Source: Endotrypanum monterogeii
Lineage: Eukaryota > Euglenozoa > Kinetoplastea > Trypanosomatida > Trypanosomatidae
Direction: 5' to 3'
NCBI GenBank assembly: GCA_000333855.2
Contig: CM007319.1
Coordinates: 84,255 to 148,254, forward strand
Length of the DNA: 64,000 nt
Shown here: positions 30,795 through 41,617 of the stretch, piece by piece
Layout of the letters: every line of letters begins with the position of its first letter
Numbering within the stretch: position 1 is the stretch's first letter
Position numbers and translations under genes: made by a program
Notes under the pieces: generated by a model
The model's database searches: none
Told to the model about the DNA's origin: nothing
The model's input: only the letters and a program-made list of their open reading frames with translations

Positions 30795-31970
30795 GTGAAT
30801 ACGACTAGCTGTTTGTTTCCAGGGTCGGCTAGCACTCACCGTAGCGTTCTCGTTGCCAGCCCATGCAGAGTCTTCTTGGACTGCTTTGTTGCCCTCTCCC
30901 CGCTTCAACCTCCCCTGTCGACACTACCGTCCCTCTTCCACCACCACCACCGATCAGTTGTGTCGTTTTTTTTCTTCTTTTTGTTTTTTTATGATCACTT
31001 TCCAAGGCTTTCTTCTACCCCGCTGTTTTGCATCGTTTGCCACGTTGCCGCAGCGTAGTGCGTGAGGGTGAAGACGCTTGCGGGAGGAGTAGGCTGGTGC
31101 GCATGGGCTGGAGTGGGTGTGTGCGTGCTTGGAGGAGTGCGATGCATGTGGGGGCGGAGGGGGTGGGTGGAGCGGCTTGTTCGCCCAAACTGAAACCCTG
31201 CACCTGCCGCTGCACACCTGTGATTCCCTCAATGTCGCTTCTGCGCCTTCTTGAATGCTGTCCACAGTGCTACCAGTTTTTCCCCCGTCATCTTCTTGAT
31301 CTTTAACGCCGCTTCCGGTTGTCGTGTCTAGGTCTCAACAGTGAGAGTCGAGACCGCCTCCTGCCGAAACGAAGCCATATCTATATCTCATAAAGGCCTT
31401 TGCTCATTGTGGGATGCGCTTGCATATCAGCAGCCTATCGTCCTTCAGGTTTAGCGCAGCCTGAGGAGTCATGAAGGTCACGCGCTCGCTTTCGGGGTCA
31501 CTTCCCGTGTGCAACGCTCTGTATTGTGCCGACCCAGAGTGCGCAGTGTTGCATCGACGGCGTGTCAACGTTACTGTGCACGTGTTCAAGAAGTGCCGAT
31601 GAAGAGCTATTTGCTATAGCATCACCTCAGGCATCTAGATGCATACGTTGTACGCCTTCTCCCGTGCACCACAGATCGCGTCTTCGCTGGCAATCCTGCA
31701 ACCTTTTTTTTTTTTACCATTTCAGGGGCGCATCTGGCTGCCTCTGTCCACACTCCCCCCCTCCTTCCCTCCACTTCAACTTCATCGCCATCTCCTTTTT
31801 CTTCTCTCAACGCCTCCCCTTTATCATCGATCAACATATTCTCTATGTAATTTTGACATTTTTTTTTGTATCTATGTGCACGTGCGCATATCCGCCACCA
31901 CCACACACACACATACACTACGCCTCGTCATAATATCGTTTTTTTTGAACTCAGAAATCAATTTTGAGCC
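30750..31970. other. Spacer between the two S3a copies
   Basis: About 1.2 kb. The first 45 nt are shared with the other copy; the remainder is unique. It includes T runs near 30966-30990 and 31705-31716 and a pyrimidine-rich stretch free of AG from about 31740 to 31952. No gene is supported. Confidence 0.55.
31740..31954 (+). promoter_or_regulatory. Splice acceptor region of S3a copy 2
   Basis: A long pyrimidine-rich stretch lacks AG until 31953-31954, directly after a T8 run at 31939-31946. This leaves a 5' UTR of only 16 nt for S3a copy 2. Confidence 0.5.
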
Positions 31971-32810
31971 ATGGCTTTGGGCAAGAACAAGCGCATCAGC
32001 AAGGGTGGCAAGCGCGGTAAGCGCGGGAAGGCGCAGGAGACGATGGCGCGCAAGGAGTGGTACGACGTCGTGGCGCCGGCGAACTTCGATCAGCGCCAGT
32101 TCGCCAAGACGATCTGCAACAAGACGCAGGGTACCCGTATCGCTGCCGACGTGCTCCGTGGTCGCGTGTTCGAGGCCAACCTCGCTGACCTGAACCGCTC
32201 CGCTGGTGAGGAGGAGGCGTACCGCAAGGTGCGCTTCACTGTTCAGGAGGTGCAGGGCCGCAATCTGCTGACGCAGTTCCACTCGATGGAGGTGACAACG
32301 GACAAAATGGCGAGCCTTCTGCGCAAGTGGTGCACGACGATGGAGACGACCGTGGAGGTGAAGACCGAGGACGGTTACACGATGCGCCTCTTCGTTGTTG
32401 CGTTTACGAAGCCGCAGGCGAACCAGCAGTCGCGTAACTGCTACGCGAAGCAGCGCTTGGTGAAGTGGCTGCGCATGCGCATCACGAAGATGATTAAGCG
32501 TCGCCTGTCGAAGGTTCAGATCAGAGAGGCTGTGTCCATCATCACGCGCAACGTGCTGAGCGATGCGCTGGTGCGCCGCTGCAACCCGATCGTGCCTCTG
32601 CGTGAGCTGCGCATCCGCAAGGTGCGCGTGGTGCGCTCGCCGAAGTTCGACGCGCAGGCGTTGCTGAATGCCCACGGCACCATCCCAACGTCGGTGGAGG
32701 CTGACTCGCGCGAGGTGGAGGAGGCAGTCGAGGCTGCGCCAGCGGCGGAGAAGGCTGCTGAGTAAGTCTTCGACCCATCCAAGCCCTTTTGCAAGTGTGC
32801 AACTAACTTT
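31970..32810 (+). repeat. Duplicated unit, copy 2 (S3a gene plus 45 nt of 3' UTR)
   Basis: Partner of 29954-30794. The 841-base unit appears identical, while flanks on both sides are unrelated. Confidence 0.85.
31971..32765 (+). CDS. RPS3A: 40S ribosomal protein S3a (eS1), copy 2
   Basis: Same 264 residues as the copy at 29955, and identical at synonymous positions too, which suggests recent duplication or ongoing gene conversion. Its 5' leader is probably only about 16 nt and its 3' UTR diverges from copy 1 after 45 nt, so the two mRNAs could differ in stability or stage regulation while encoding the same protein. See the copy 1 entry for the family evidence. Confidence 0.96.
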   Translation: MALGKNKRISKGGKRGKRGKAQETMARKEWYDVVAPANFDQRQFAKTICNKTQGTRIAADVLRGRVFEANLADLNRSAGEEEAYRKVRFTVQEVQGRNLLTQFHSMEVTTDKMASLLRKWCTTMETTVEVKTEDGYTMRLFVVAFTKPQANQQSRNCYAKQRLVKWLRMRITKMIKRRLSKVQIREAVSIITRNVLSDALVRRCNPIVPLRELRIRKVRVVRSPKFDAQALLNAHGTIPTSVEADSREVEEAVEAAPAAEKAAE

Positions 32811-33484
32811 CTCATCTGAAGAGGAATGATCGTGGTGTGCACAGCATCCTGGGCAGTCGAGTGTGTTGTCAGAACAAAAGTGCAGTGGTAAAACCGGTGC
32901 TCTGAAATTTTGCATGTGCGCGTCGTGCTTTTGTCGGCTCTAAATTTATTTCTTTTTTTTTATCTCGAAAAGGCATCATTCTTGGATGTGTTTTTTTCCC
33001 AGAGTACTTTTGTTTTCCTCTTTTACCACTAATTTACCAGAAAACGAGTCGTGTGCTTTTTGAAGCCTGGCTGATGGAGGGAGGAGTCAATATTTCCGAG
33101 GGGCTGCTGTTTCGCTTCCCGGGGTGAGCCCATTGTGGGGGGGGGGAGGGGGGCGTGTGCCAGTAAGCGTTCGGGAATGAGGCTCCAAAATATCAGCCGC
33201 GTCGGTGCTTCTCATACTCTCATCCACTCCGCCCTACCTCTTACCGTCCCTCGCGCCTTCGTATGCCTTCGCTATGAGCCCCAACAGCGCTGGTCACTGT
33301 TTGAGGTGCGTAGGTGCATGGCTCCCTGGATTTAAGCACACAGTTTCATGTGTCTCCTGTCCTGCTATGCGAGTCGATGAGGGGTTGGGTGGGTGTTAGG
33401 GAGGGAGGGCCGATAATTTAGCAGCTGCCGACGCAGCCCATCTACTATGTCCTTCTCCCACTCTGTTGTTTCCTCATCACTTTG

Positions 33485-33515
33485 ATCTTCTCCCTCTTTC
33501 TGACTTTTTTCCCAG
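33485..33515 (+). promoter_or_regulatory. Candidate spliced-leader acceptor
   Basis: T/C tract from 33485 ending in TTTTTTCCCAG with AG at 33514-33515. A second option is the CGCAG at 33703-33704, which would leave only 9 nt of leader. Confidence 0.5.
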
Positions 33516-33608
33516 ATATTGTACTTGCACACTTGTGTCCTGCTGACGCATCTGCTCCTATATTTCGTCCCGGTCCCCCTTCACAATCTAGACAAAATCG
33601 GTACGTGC

Positions 33609-33628
33609 ATACACACACACACACACAC
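33609..33628. repeat. (CA)n microsatellite
   Basis: Perfect AC dinucleotide run of about 20 bases. Confidence 0.85.
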
Positions 33629-33713
33629 GAGCACACACCTTTACCTTCTGCTTGCTGCTGCTTTCATGTTCGGGGTGGCAGGTGTCTTGTAACCTCTTTC
33701 GCAGCTTTGCAAG

Positions 33714-35402
33714 ATGCTTGGCGGCTTCGACAGCTACGCCCACCTCCGGCAGCGGGATCATCGGCCCTCTTTAGGCCACTATCAGCTCGAGCCGGGGTTT
33801 GGACCTGAATCCGGTTCCTCAAAGCGGTCAATCTTGACCCGTCATTACCAGCCTCTTGAAGGTGAGTCATGCAGTGTGGGGCCTGGTGCGTATGTGCTTC
33901 CCACGACCATCGGCACAGGTCGCGCAACGCGCTTTGGCCCAGAGTTGAGTGATACGGGTGTACCTGTGGCTCGGGTAGCTGCTCGCCAGAGCTCTGGCGA
34001 TGGCGCTCTTCCCATCATCAGCAATCCGAAGCAGTACAGTATGGCACTTTACCCCAACACCCCCTCGTACAGTATTAGTAGTCGGCTGAAGTCGGAGTGG
34101 GAAAAGGGTACCAATGCTTCTCCTGGTCCCGCGGCCTACGATGTGCCCGGGCACTTCGACACGCTGGACCCGAAGGAGTATCGGCTACATCAGTCGTCGG
34201 GTCCCGCGCCCGGTGTTCACTTGGGCGTTCGCACAGCGCTCCCGGGAGAGCGCGAAAAAGAAGGCATCCCAGGCCCTGGAGCATATCAGCTTAAGCGGTT
34301 TGGCGACGAGGTTCCCTGCTCTCGCGAGCCCCCCTTAGGTCGAGGTAGTCGCCGAGGCCATACTGCCGACACTCCTGGTCCTGGAGCATATAACGACCCG
34401 ACTTCCATTGGGTACCGTGCTGACCAAGTGTTGACAAAGCGTCGCTTTATAAACGGCAACACATTCGGTGGCCGCTGGCGTGGGCGAGAATACCACACAG
34501 CCGGACCTGGTCCGGCTGCCTACAGTATTCTCACCGCGACAAAGCTGTTGGAGAAAAACAAAAGACATGCGCCTAAGTTCTTAAAGACTAAGCCAAAGTT
34601 AGATCGAAAGTCTGTGGAGGATGCTTCAGCGGCGCGGCTGAAGCGCCGATTTTTGAAGAGTGGCGCTCCGGACACATATCATACACTGCCGTCTGATTTC
34701 GACTTCGATTTCCGAAAGGGTAAGACGATTGGCGCCCGGTTACACGAGCCGTTGGCGCAAGCTACCTCGGCTTTCTCGGCGGGGCAGCCGATAGACACCA
34801 GGCCAAGTGGCACTCGTCCCTTCTGGGAGTCCCCGCCGCCGCAAGGTGGACGCTTTGCACCCACTTCTTTTGATGGGTTGTCTGCCGCCGAGGCGCAGCC
34901 CGGTGCAGGGCACCTCTCACAGGGCGTGAACTCCACTCCCGGGCCGGGTGCGTACAATGCGAAAATGGGTCTGACCGCCCGCCGTGCGCCGGCGTCGCTG
35001 TTTGGACGAATGTTGAGTTCAAAATCCATATCTGCCGAAAACGGAGTACCAGGCCCTGGCCACTACCGCCTCGTGGACGAGAGGAACGCGAAAAATGTTA
35101 TTTTCTACAAGGGCGATTTCCACCCACGAGGTGCGCTTGGTCAGGGAGGGGCCGCTGTAGCGGACTGTGACATTGGCCCAGGCTGGTACTACAACGACGA
35201 TACCATGTATAGTAGAAGCATCAACGGCGACCGCGTCGTCAAGAAAGGTTTCACGATGGGCGTTCGCTACCCAGCGAGGGCTGTTTATCAGCACTGCCGC
35301 CCTTACGACGAAACAACGAACATTAACTGCATTTACGACGACGAGCAAACATGGGAGGCGCGGCCCAGACAGCCGTTGTCACCGGTTCACCGAAGGCAGT
35401 AA
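33714..35402 (+). CDS. STPGR (sperm-tail PG-rich repeat) flagellar-type protein
   Basis: A 562-residue protein built from dispersed PG-rich repeats. I count about eight GPG-x-Y type motifs: VGPGAYVLP, SPGPAAYDVPG, IPGPGAYQL, TPGPGAYNDP, GPGPAAYSI, TPGPGAYNA, VPGPGHYRL and IGPGWYYN, spread from about residue 56 to 490. Basic segments lie between them. STPGR proteins (ODF3/CIMAP and STPG families) are mostly microtubule-associated components of cilia and flagella, some lying inside axonemal microtubules. A flagellar or subpellicular microtubule role is therefore likely, though unproven. No transmembrane or enzymatic domain is visible. The ATG at 33714 is the first in frame and follows a strong acceptor. 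Confidence 0.75.
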   Translation: MLGGFDSYAHLRQRDHRPSLGHYQLEPGFGPESGSSKRSILTRHYQPLEGESCSVGPGAYVLPTTIGTGRATRFGPELSDTGVPVARVAARQSSGDGALPIISNPKQYSMALYPNTPSYSISSRLKSEWEKGTNASPGPAAYDVPGHFDTLDPKEYRLHQSSGPAPGVHLGVRTALPGEREKEGIPGPGAYQLKRFGDEVPCSREPPLGRGSRRGHTADTPGPGAYNDPTSIGYRADQVLTKRRFINGNTFGGRWRGREYHTAGPGPAAYSILTATKLLEKNKRHAPKFLKTKPKLDRKSVEDASAARLKRRFLKSGAPDTYHTLPSDFDFDFRKGKTIGARLHEPLAQATSAFSAGQPIDTRPSGTRPFWESPPPQGGRFAPTSFDGLSAAEAQPGAGHLSQGVNSTPGPGAYNAKMGLTARRAPASLFGRMLSSKSISAENGVPGPGHYRLVDERNAKNVIFYKGDFHPRGALGQGGAAVADCDIGPGWYYNDDTMYSRSINGDRVVKKGFTMGVRYPARAVYQHCRPYDETTNINCIYDDEQTWEARPRQPLSPVHRRQ

Positions 35403-36598
35403 CCAAGAATCGTTGCCGGCACCGCCACAAGTATGCACCTCGGTGAGAACTGGACGAGGTGGTGCACATAACTTAAACATGTATTATACCGCTGTGATTG
35501 CGATTATCACGGTGAGTCTACTGGACAACAGGAGACACCCGCATTGAGCTATCTTGTAGTGCTTACTCCCGCTCATTTCTGTAGTATGTGCATGAGAGAA
35601 CCTTATTCTCACCAGCCAGTGGAACCCAAGTCCGATTATTCTTATGTGCTGTGGTGTCCTGTGAGGAAAGGAGTAGAAGGGGGTGGTGAAAGACTGTGGT
35701 GTAAGCTGTTTTTTTTTTTCCTCCCCCCTCCCCCTTCTCTTCGTGCGTACGAGGTAGCCTCATGCACACGAAACAGGAAAGAAAGACCCGTCGTCAGCTT
35801 TCACGATCATCGCCTCGGGTGTGACTCGGAGGGTGGATAGGATGACCAGACACGTATTCCCATTCAGGGGGGGGGAAACGTACATGTGTGCAGATGAGCG
35901 ATTCTCTCTATGCTTCGGTGGGTGTTGTCCCAGCGTTGAGATACCCATCCTTTTTGACCCTCTCCTTTCCCTCCACCACAATGGCTTATTCCACAGATAC
36001 GAGTTGTTGTCTTCATGGCTGCTTTTCCCCTCTGGTAACTCCACCAGTGCCATCTCACTTCTTCACTACCCACGCTCTATCCACAGGCCGTACCGAGAGG
36101 ACAGAGACGAGTGGCGCTCTGGGTAATGACACGCAGGCACCGTGTTCACCGGAGGGATCGTAGACACACACCAACGGCGCACCAAGGCAACAGATGGTGT
36201 TTGCTCGTCGTTTCCTCAACACAATACAAGGGTGACGACGGAAAATGAGCAGCCGAGTGTACAACTCCAGTGGAAGTCTGGCCTTCGTACACAAAGGCAC
36301 TGAAGAGCGATCCCCCCCCCTTGCTCCGGCTGATCTGTCAGCGAAAGCTCTGCCGCAGAAGAATTCGACTTGAAGGACAAAAAAGTCACATCCACGACTA
36401 CGGCTCCCCTGTATTTTTTTCAATTTTTTTTCAAATGTTTTTTTTTTTTGCTTTGCTTCTGGGGTGATGCACTGCTTGTCTAGTACATTTCCCTTCTGCT
36501 CTCTTTTTTTCATGCACAGCGCCATACACACAGGCACACATAAACACGCAGACGTTCACAGGCTCGTCTCGAGAGGGGGTGCCTTGGTTGTATACGTA

Positions 36599-36616
36599 TG
36601 TGTGTGTGTGTGTGTG
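36599..36616. repeat. (TG)n microsatellite
   Basis: Perfect TG dinucleotide run of about 18 bases. Confidence 0.85.
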
Positions 36617-36937
36617 CGCCACTTTCATAGGTTCCGCTCTTCCCTTCTGTTGCTGTTTCTGACACTGTTTCAGTTCTAGATGGTTCTCTCGGTAGTTTGC
36701 TTTCTAGGTCTTTCCCGTTTGTCGTTTTTGGAGCTTTTCGTGCACAAATCTATTTTTGCTGACTACCCTGTGATCCATCGTGCAGGGAACCGGCCCCCCC
36801 TTACCCCATTTTCGTGATTTCCGTTCCCGCAGCAACGTGTTCTCGCGCCTCATCCATGCCGTGCGTGTCTCGTTTCATGTGAAACAGCTCTGAGCCGTGC
36901 TTGATTTTCACGGTGACGCATGTACATAATATATACG

Positions 36938-36944
<7 letters not shown>

Positions 36945-36968
<24 letters not shown>

Positions 36969-36970
36969 AT
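36945..36970. repeat. (AT)n microsatellite
   Basis: Perfect AT dinucleotides, preceded by imperfect ACATGTA/ATATACGTAC units. Confidence 0.9.
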
Positions 36971-37088
36971 GGATGCAGGCACGGTTGTCTGAGCTGTGCC
37001 CGCATAAGTTCTCCTCACTCCCAACCTGCACTGCTCAGAGGGACTCGGCTCTGAAAAATTTCCCTCGTCATCAACAACAACTGCGTAT

Positions 37089-37111
37089 CTCGTTTTTTTT
37101 TCCTTCTCTAG
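37089..37111 (+). promoter_or_regulatory. Candidate spliced-leader acceptor
   Basis: Pyrimidine tract 37089-37109 ending in CTCTAG, AG at 37110-37111, leaving a 50-nt leader. Confidence 0.6.
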
Positions 37112-37161
37112 TGATCTTGTGATGAGGGGTCTTCGCTGGTGCTGCTGCTGAAATTCTCCGG

Positions 37162-39126
37162 ATGCCGTCCAGCTGTGGTGTTTCCCTTTCCCTCTCCTTA
37201 ACGGAGGATGAGGTAGCCCCGGGTAGGATGCTTCATGGCGAGGTCAGGGTGACTGTGAGCTCTAGGCACAAGAAAGGCGTCATATACGAGGCCATTCGTC
37301 TAGTCTTTTTGGCCGTGGAGAGGAGTTGTGTGTGGGACGATCAAGGAGAGTTCGATGCGCTATTGAATGAGTACACGTCATCGCGTGTTTACCTCGATCG
37401 CCACGTGACGCTGGCCGGCTTCAAAACACAAACCGAGGATAGTGAAACTACTGGCCAGGCTCGGGAAGAGATGCTGTTTCTCCAACACAGCGCCACCCCG
37501 TACGCTGCAGTGGCGCCGACGAAGCCAAAGCAAGACGCCTTCCGCCACTACACACGGGGAGAGTTGATGCACGGGGACATCCCGATGGCCGCTCCAACGA
37601 CACACGCTACCGGCGGTGCGGTCACATATGGCGGTAGTCCCGACAACAACATCGGTGCTCCATATCAGGAACCAATGCTGGACTGTGATAATCCTCACTG
37701 TGCTGCGGCAGCACCAGGTCAGAGGCCGGCGGTAGTGAGGCTCCCCGTGCTGATGCCGGGTACCCATCGTTTTCCTTTCATGTTTCGGCTACCGCCATGG
37801 TTGCCACCCTCTTTTTACTACTCATTCGTTGGCGCCAAAGGGCAACTCAAGTACTCTGCGTCCGCCACGATGCTTTTTCCCAGCAACGGTGCCCACTTTT
37901 GGCGGCACAGCATGTGCAAGGGCTTTAGTGAGTCAGCGCGAGACACCAAAAAGCCACGCGGCAAATCAGCCGATGTTTCCAAGCGCTCCTTTGTCGCGAC
38001 TATGCTGCCCCACTGTGGCCACGCCCAAGGTGCCACCCCTTCCGGCGAGGCAGAGCTTTCGCAGCTGGGTTATGGGAGGCCACTATACATGGATATCGAC
38101 GAGGACGGGGCTCCTGTTGTCGAGCACACGAGACAGTATCTCTCCGGCATGCACCTCTTCGCCCCGTCAGACCTCACAGTTTCTAGCTACTTCGATGTGT
38201 TGTCGGTAATGCCACGTCGTCAGTTGGTCGCTGAGTATTACCAGATTGACACGCACAACATTCATCAACGATCGGTGGACTTTCCACAGGAGGTGAGGAG
38301 CGCCGGCGGTGCTGGCGGGGGCAGCGAGATGGAGAAGCCACAAAAACGCCCTTGCAAGTTTCACGATGGCGCTGACGTCAAGTCACCCGATGTGACGTCG
38401 GGTCTCGCGGTGGGCCGTGAGGATACACACCTAGCGCTCTCCGCGCTCTACCAAACATTTCGTTTTGGCTGGCTTGCGAACATGTGCTGTCTTCAGCCAC
38501 AGAATGCCCTCGAAGCGGAGGTTCTCGTTGTGGGTGCGCGAACGGTGCTACTCGGCGATGAGGTTGGTGCCCTGCAGGCGCTCGGGGTGCGGCCACCAAC
38601 CATCACGGACTATGCACCACTGGGAGGCTCGTCACCCCAAGCACCCGGGTTTCTTGCGCCTGGTCTGGCTGTTGCAGCGCCCAACACGCCATGGCCCGTT
38701 CGTGGCGTGACGCTGCGCGTGCTTGTGCGAAACCACTGCCCTACGCACACGGTACGGTGCGTGCGGGTAGAGCTGAAGGTCATGGTGGAGATCTTCAAAT
38801 CCCTCAAGACTCCGCATACCTTTCCCGGCCTCTGCTACTCGAGCTATGACCACACAATGCCCATTCCTCCGGGGAGCGAGGCGGTCTTTGACGTACGACT
38901 CGCGTTGGCGCCGCGCTTCCGCCGGCATGAGACAGACAGCGAAGAGTTGCTGCCGCCGCCCGGGGTGCGAACGGCGAACATGACAAGCAACACTTTTGTG
39001 GAGGTGAGTTTTCCGGGAATGTGCACATACGTGGAAGAAGAAGAAAAGACTAAAAGCGTCGTGATCATGGCGGAGACAGTCGACTTAAATGACGAGGTAC
39101 TCGAGCTTCCTCTCCGGTACAGTTGA
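37162..39126 (+). CDS. Arrestin-domain-like protein
   Basis: A 654-residue protein that reads as a divergent arrestin/VPS26-type double beta-sandwich. The N-terminus has the typical opening strands LSLTEDEVAPG followed by HGEVRVTV and YEAIRLVFLAVER. PVLMPGTHRFPFMFRLPPWLPPSF at about residues 195-218 matches the arrestin PG-x-x-x-FPF-x-F-x-LP strand pair, followed by KGQLKYSASATM. A second beta-rich part at about 510-654 (TLRVLVRN, RCVRVELKVMVEI, IPPGSEAVFDVRLAL, FVEVSFPG) resembles the arrestin C-domain. Long insertions (about 75-190 and 245-480) rich in Gly, His and charged residues separate the strands. Arrestin-like proteins are cytosolic adaptors in receptor sorting and endosomal traffic. 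The cargo is unknown. Confidence 0.6.
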   Translation: MPSSCGVSLSLSLTEDEVAPGRMLHGEVRVTVSSRHKKGVIYEAIRLVFLAVERSCVWDDQGEFDALLNEYTSSRVYLDRHVTLAGFKTQTEDSETTGQAREEMLFLQHSATPYAAVAPTKPKQDAFRHYTRGELMHGDIPMAAPTTHATGGAVTYGGSPDNNIGAPYQEPMLDCDNPHCAAAAPGQRPAVVRLPVLMPGTHRFPFMFRLPPWLPPSFYYSFVGAKGQLKYSASATMLFPSNGAHFWRHSMCKGFSESARDTKKPRGKSADVSKRSFVATMLPHCGHAQGATPSGEAELSQLGYGRPLYMDIDEDGAPVVEHTRQYLSGMHLFAPSDLTVSSYFDVLSVMPRRQLVAEYYQIDTHNIHQRSVDFPQEVRSAGGAGGGSEMEKPQKRPCKFHDGADVKSPDVTSGLAVGREDTHLALSALYQTFRFGWLANMCCLQPQNALEAEVLVVGARTVLLGDEVGALQALGVRPPTITDYAPLGGSSPQAPGFLAPGLAVAAPNTPWPVRGVTLRVLVRNHCPTHTVRCVRVELKVMVEIFKSLKTPHTFPGLCYSSYDHTMPIPPGSEAVFDVRLALAPRFRRHETDSEELLPPPGVRTANMTSNTFVEVSFPGMCTYVEEEEKTKSVVIMAETVDLNDEVLELPLRYS

Positions 39127-39498
39127 GGACAAACTTTATTGAATCTCGGTCTCTAGGTGCATGTGCTGAGTCACGCAGGATGATCGAGATGATACGCAGC
39201 TGTACGCGCCTCTTAGTGACATTGCCAGGGCTTAGCCTCCAGCGACGCCATCTGAGGAAAGGGAAGCAGTGGTTTACCTAGTTTTCTCCTAAAAATCTAC
39301 ACAGTATTCATACTTCGTCCGCCCGCCCGCCACTGTCCTGGTCACGTTCTCTGCTGCTTTTGTTCTCCCTTTTACAAGCAGAGGCAACAAACAAGAAGGA
39401 GCAATGCGTCAGGGTAAGCAGTTGTAGAGGAGGGGTTAGCTTGTAGCCAGATCCACTCGCCCACACCACTCCACCTCCTGCGCACCTCTTCTGCACAG

Positions 39499-39500
<2 letters not shown>

Positions 39501-39533
<33 letters not shown>
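39501..39533. repeat. (AC)n microsatellite
   Basis: AC dinucleotides over about 33 bases with one T interruption near the start. Confidence 0.9.
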
Positions 39534-41277
39534 AGGAGCGTCTTGTGTCCTTCGTGATTTCGTCTGCGCCTCTTTTTTTTTTCTGTATACACTGCGCGAT
39601 CCCATGCGCGGTCGCCGTTTTTTCTTCATTTCCCCCTCCTTTGTTTTTTTTGCTGCTTTTCGCTATCCTCGCTCTTATCTGGAAGCACATGTATTTGTGG
39701 GTGTGTTTTCTTGCATCAGTTCTCAACCATGTCGTTTGGTTTCGTGTGCCCATTCTGTCGTCTTCTCTTTCCTGTACTTTTATATAGTTACAAAAAAATA
39801 TATATTCTTGTGTCACTTGTGTTTGTTGGCCCCCCATTTTTTTCTGTTTTGGGTGTTCCCTTCCCTTTTTTTTTTCTCATTCACGGAGACTTGCTCCTTT
39901 TGTGGTGGTACCTGCTTTTGTGTATGCCGTGATAGTAACGGCTTGCACACCCGTAATACTTCGACTCGTCCACCGACACAACCCCCCCCCCCAAAAAAAA
40001 AAACACCCTCAACAACAACAAAAACAGGTTCACCGCATCATTCAACTTTGAACACCGTCTGCGCGTATTCACCAACACACGCAAGCGCAAGCATCGCCGC
40101 TATCCAGCGCGATTACGATTACCCCATCGACACCTGCGGTGGTCGTGGTGCTCTTTGTGGCTCTGAATGTAGTCGGTCACGTCATGTCTTTTAAATCCCC
40201 ACCCTTCGTTGCCACTGTCTCTCCCCTTTCTCCCCATCTGTTTCGCCCATTAGGCCTTGTCTATCCCACCCCCTCTCTCGTTTGTAGGACGCTTCTGTTG
40301 CATTTTTGCTGTGTCTTGTTGTACCGACCCACCGTTACACCACACGTTGTACTCGAGTGGTATTTATCTTTAAAGCAAAACAGAAGCTGTCCACGCGCGT
40401 TGTCTCACGTACTGGATCCCCTCTCTCTGTGAATGCCCCGATCTGTGTTGGGACTCGTGCGTGCAGAGTAAAGGCCGTTCCACGCCAAATTTTTATTCAA
40501 CACATATCTTTATCCGGCGCTCTCCGACAGTCTCCAAGGCTATTTTTTTGGGTAGGTATCAATTATATCTTTCGCAGTGCTGTGCAAAAGTAGGGGCTTT
40601 CATGTATCATTCACAGGGGGTAGGTCGGCAACACCAGCGGTCAAATCCACGGCCGGTGGTGGAAGTGACTGCGGTTGTCACCTTCCGTTGGGAGCAATAC
40701 CCTCTTCCACGATAGAGGCTACTCATCAGAACGTATTTATGGTTCTTGCAGTGTGGTAAAGGGGGGATGTAAGGCTTACCCCCAATGAGCACAGCTCATT
40801 GCGAGGTTGTTCGCGCTTGTTTTCATGTCAACTCCGAAGCCCTGGTCTTGCTGATCTAGACGGTCTACTCTTTGGTGCGCGCATAGGTAGAGGAGAGGGG
40901 CAGGCGGTCTTTTGTTTCCAGGAGTCATGAAGAGGACTGAAGGTGGATTTTGTCATGCGAGAGCGCCCATGTATCGGACGACGGGAATGGTTGTCTTGAG
41001 TCTTGCCTCTACCTGGGGGCTTGCGGGGCGAGGGGGGGGGCATAACACCACCAGTGGAGGTTATGTAGAGGGCGCACGTGAGGAGGAGATGGTCGCATTG
41101 TATCCGCTGTTCCCCTTTGGTGTACGGTGAACCGTTGAGGCCCCCCCCCCCCAGCTTCTGGTATGAAATCTCCGTAGCTACAACCGGGTCAGCTTCAGCT
41201 GTATGACCCAGCCCCACTCGAGAATCACCAGCGGGCAGCTGTGTAATCGCCCCGTCAATCAATGCCCTCGCCCTTCA

Positions 41278-41307
41278 TATCTATATCTATCTATCTATAT
41301 ATGTATA
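41278..41307. repeat. TATC/TCTA microsatellite
   Basis: Short run of ATCT/ATAT tetranucleotide units. Confidence 0.7.
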
Positions 41308-41329
41308 CTTGCCTCGTGGGAAAGTAAAG

Positions 41330-41617
41330 ATGGCCACCACCCGATAGGTGAAATCTAGAAGAGCCATCTCTCCTACTCGAGAGCAAATCGGGTGCAGCAC
41401 ACCTCACGCTGCGCTTCACTTTCGCACCGAGCTCGGTTCTAGTGTGTCGGCGCTCTGGGGTGTTAGACGGCAGCTCCTTGCGTGGATATGTTCTGTTGAC
41501 GCTTGTCGTGCCATCCAGCAGCGACTCAGGCGATACGCCAGCATCTTCAAGCCGCCGTTTCATGCTCCCCAGGCGAGGCTGCCTCGAGCAAGGGTGAGGA
41601 GGGGGGCAGTGGCTTGA
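41330..41617 (+). pseudogene. Possible broken small reading frame
   Basis: The ATG at 41330 opens a frame with an in-frame TAG at codon 6 (41345-41347), after which 89 codons stay open to a TGA at 41615-41617. The open part reads plausibly (for example ALWGVRRQLLAWICSVDACR) but resembles nothing I know. It lies in the composition island described separately and could be chance. Confidence 0.15.

Larger units (their letters stand above)
32766..33713. other. Intergenic spacer
   Basis: About 950 bases. It contains a G-run block at 33137-33155, a CA microsatellite at 33609-33628 and a strong splice acceptor at 33485-33515. No gene is supported. Confidence 0.55.
35403..37161. other. 1.8-kb intergenic region
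   Basis: No gene is strongly supported. A 60-codon frame from the ATG at 35981 to 36163 directly follows a T/C tract, but its sequence is rich in Ser, Thr and Pro and unrecognised. T runs occur at 35711 and 36437. TG and TA microsatellites occur at 36599-36616 and 36945-36970. Confidence 0.5.

Noticed and set aside
29811..30908. Long minus-strand open frame of 365 codons over S3a copy 1 (and a 347-codon twin at 31872-32915)
   Set aside because: It is the antisense shadow of a GC-biased ribosomal gene. The translation is His/Leu/Arg-rich and repeats in both S3a copies only because the coding strand is duplicated.
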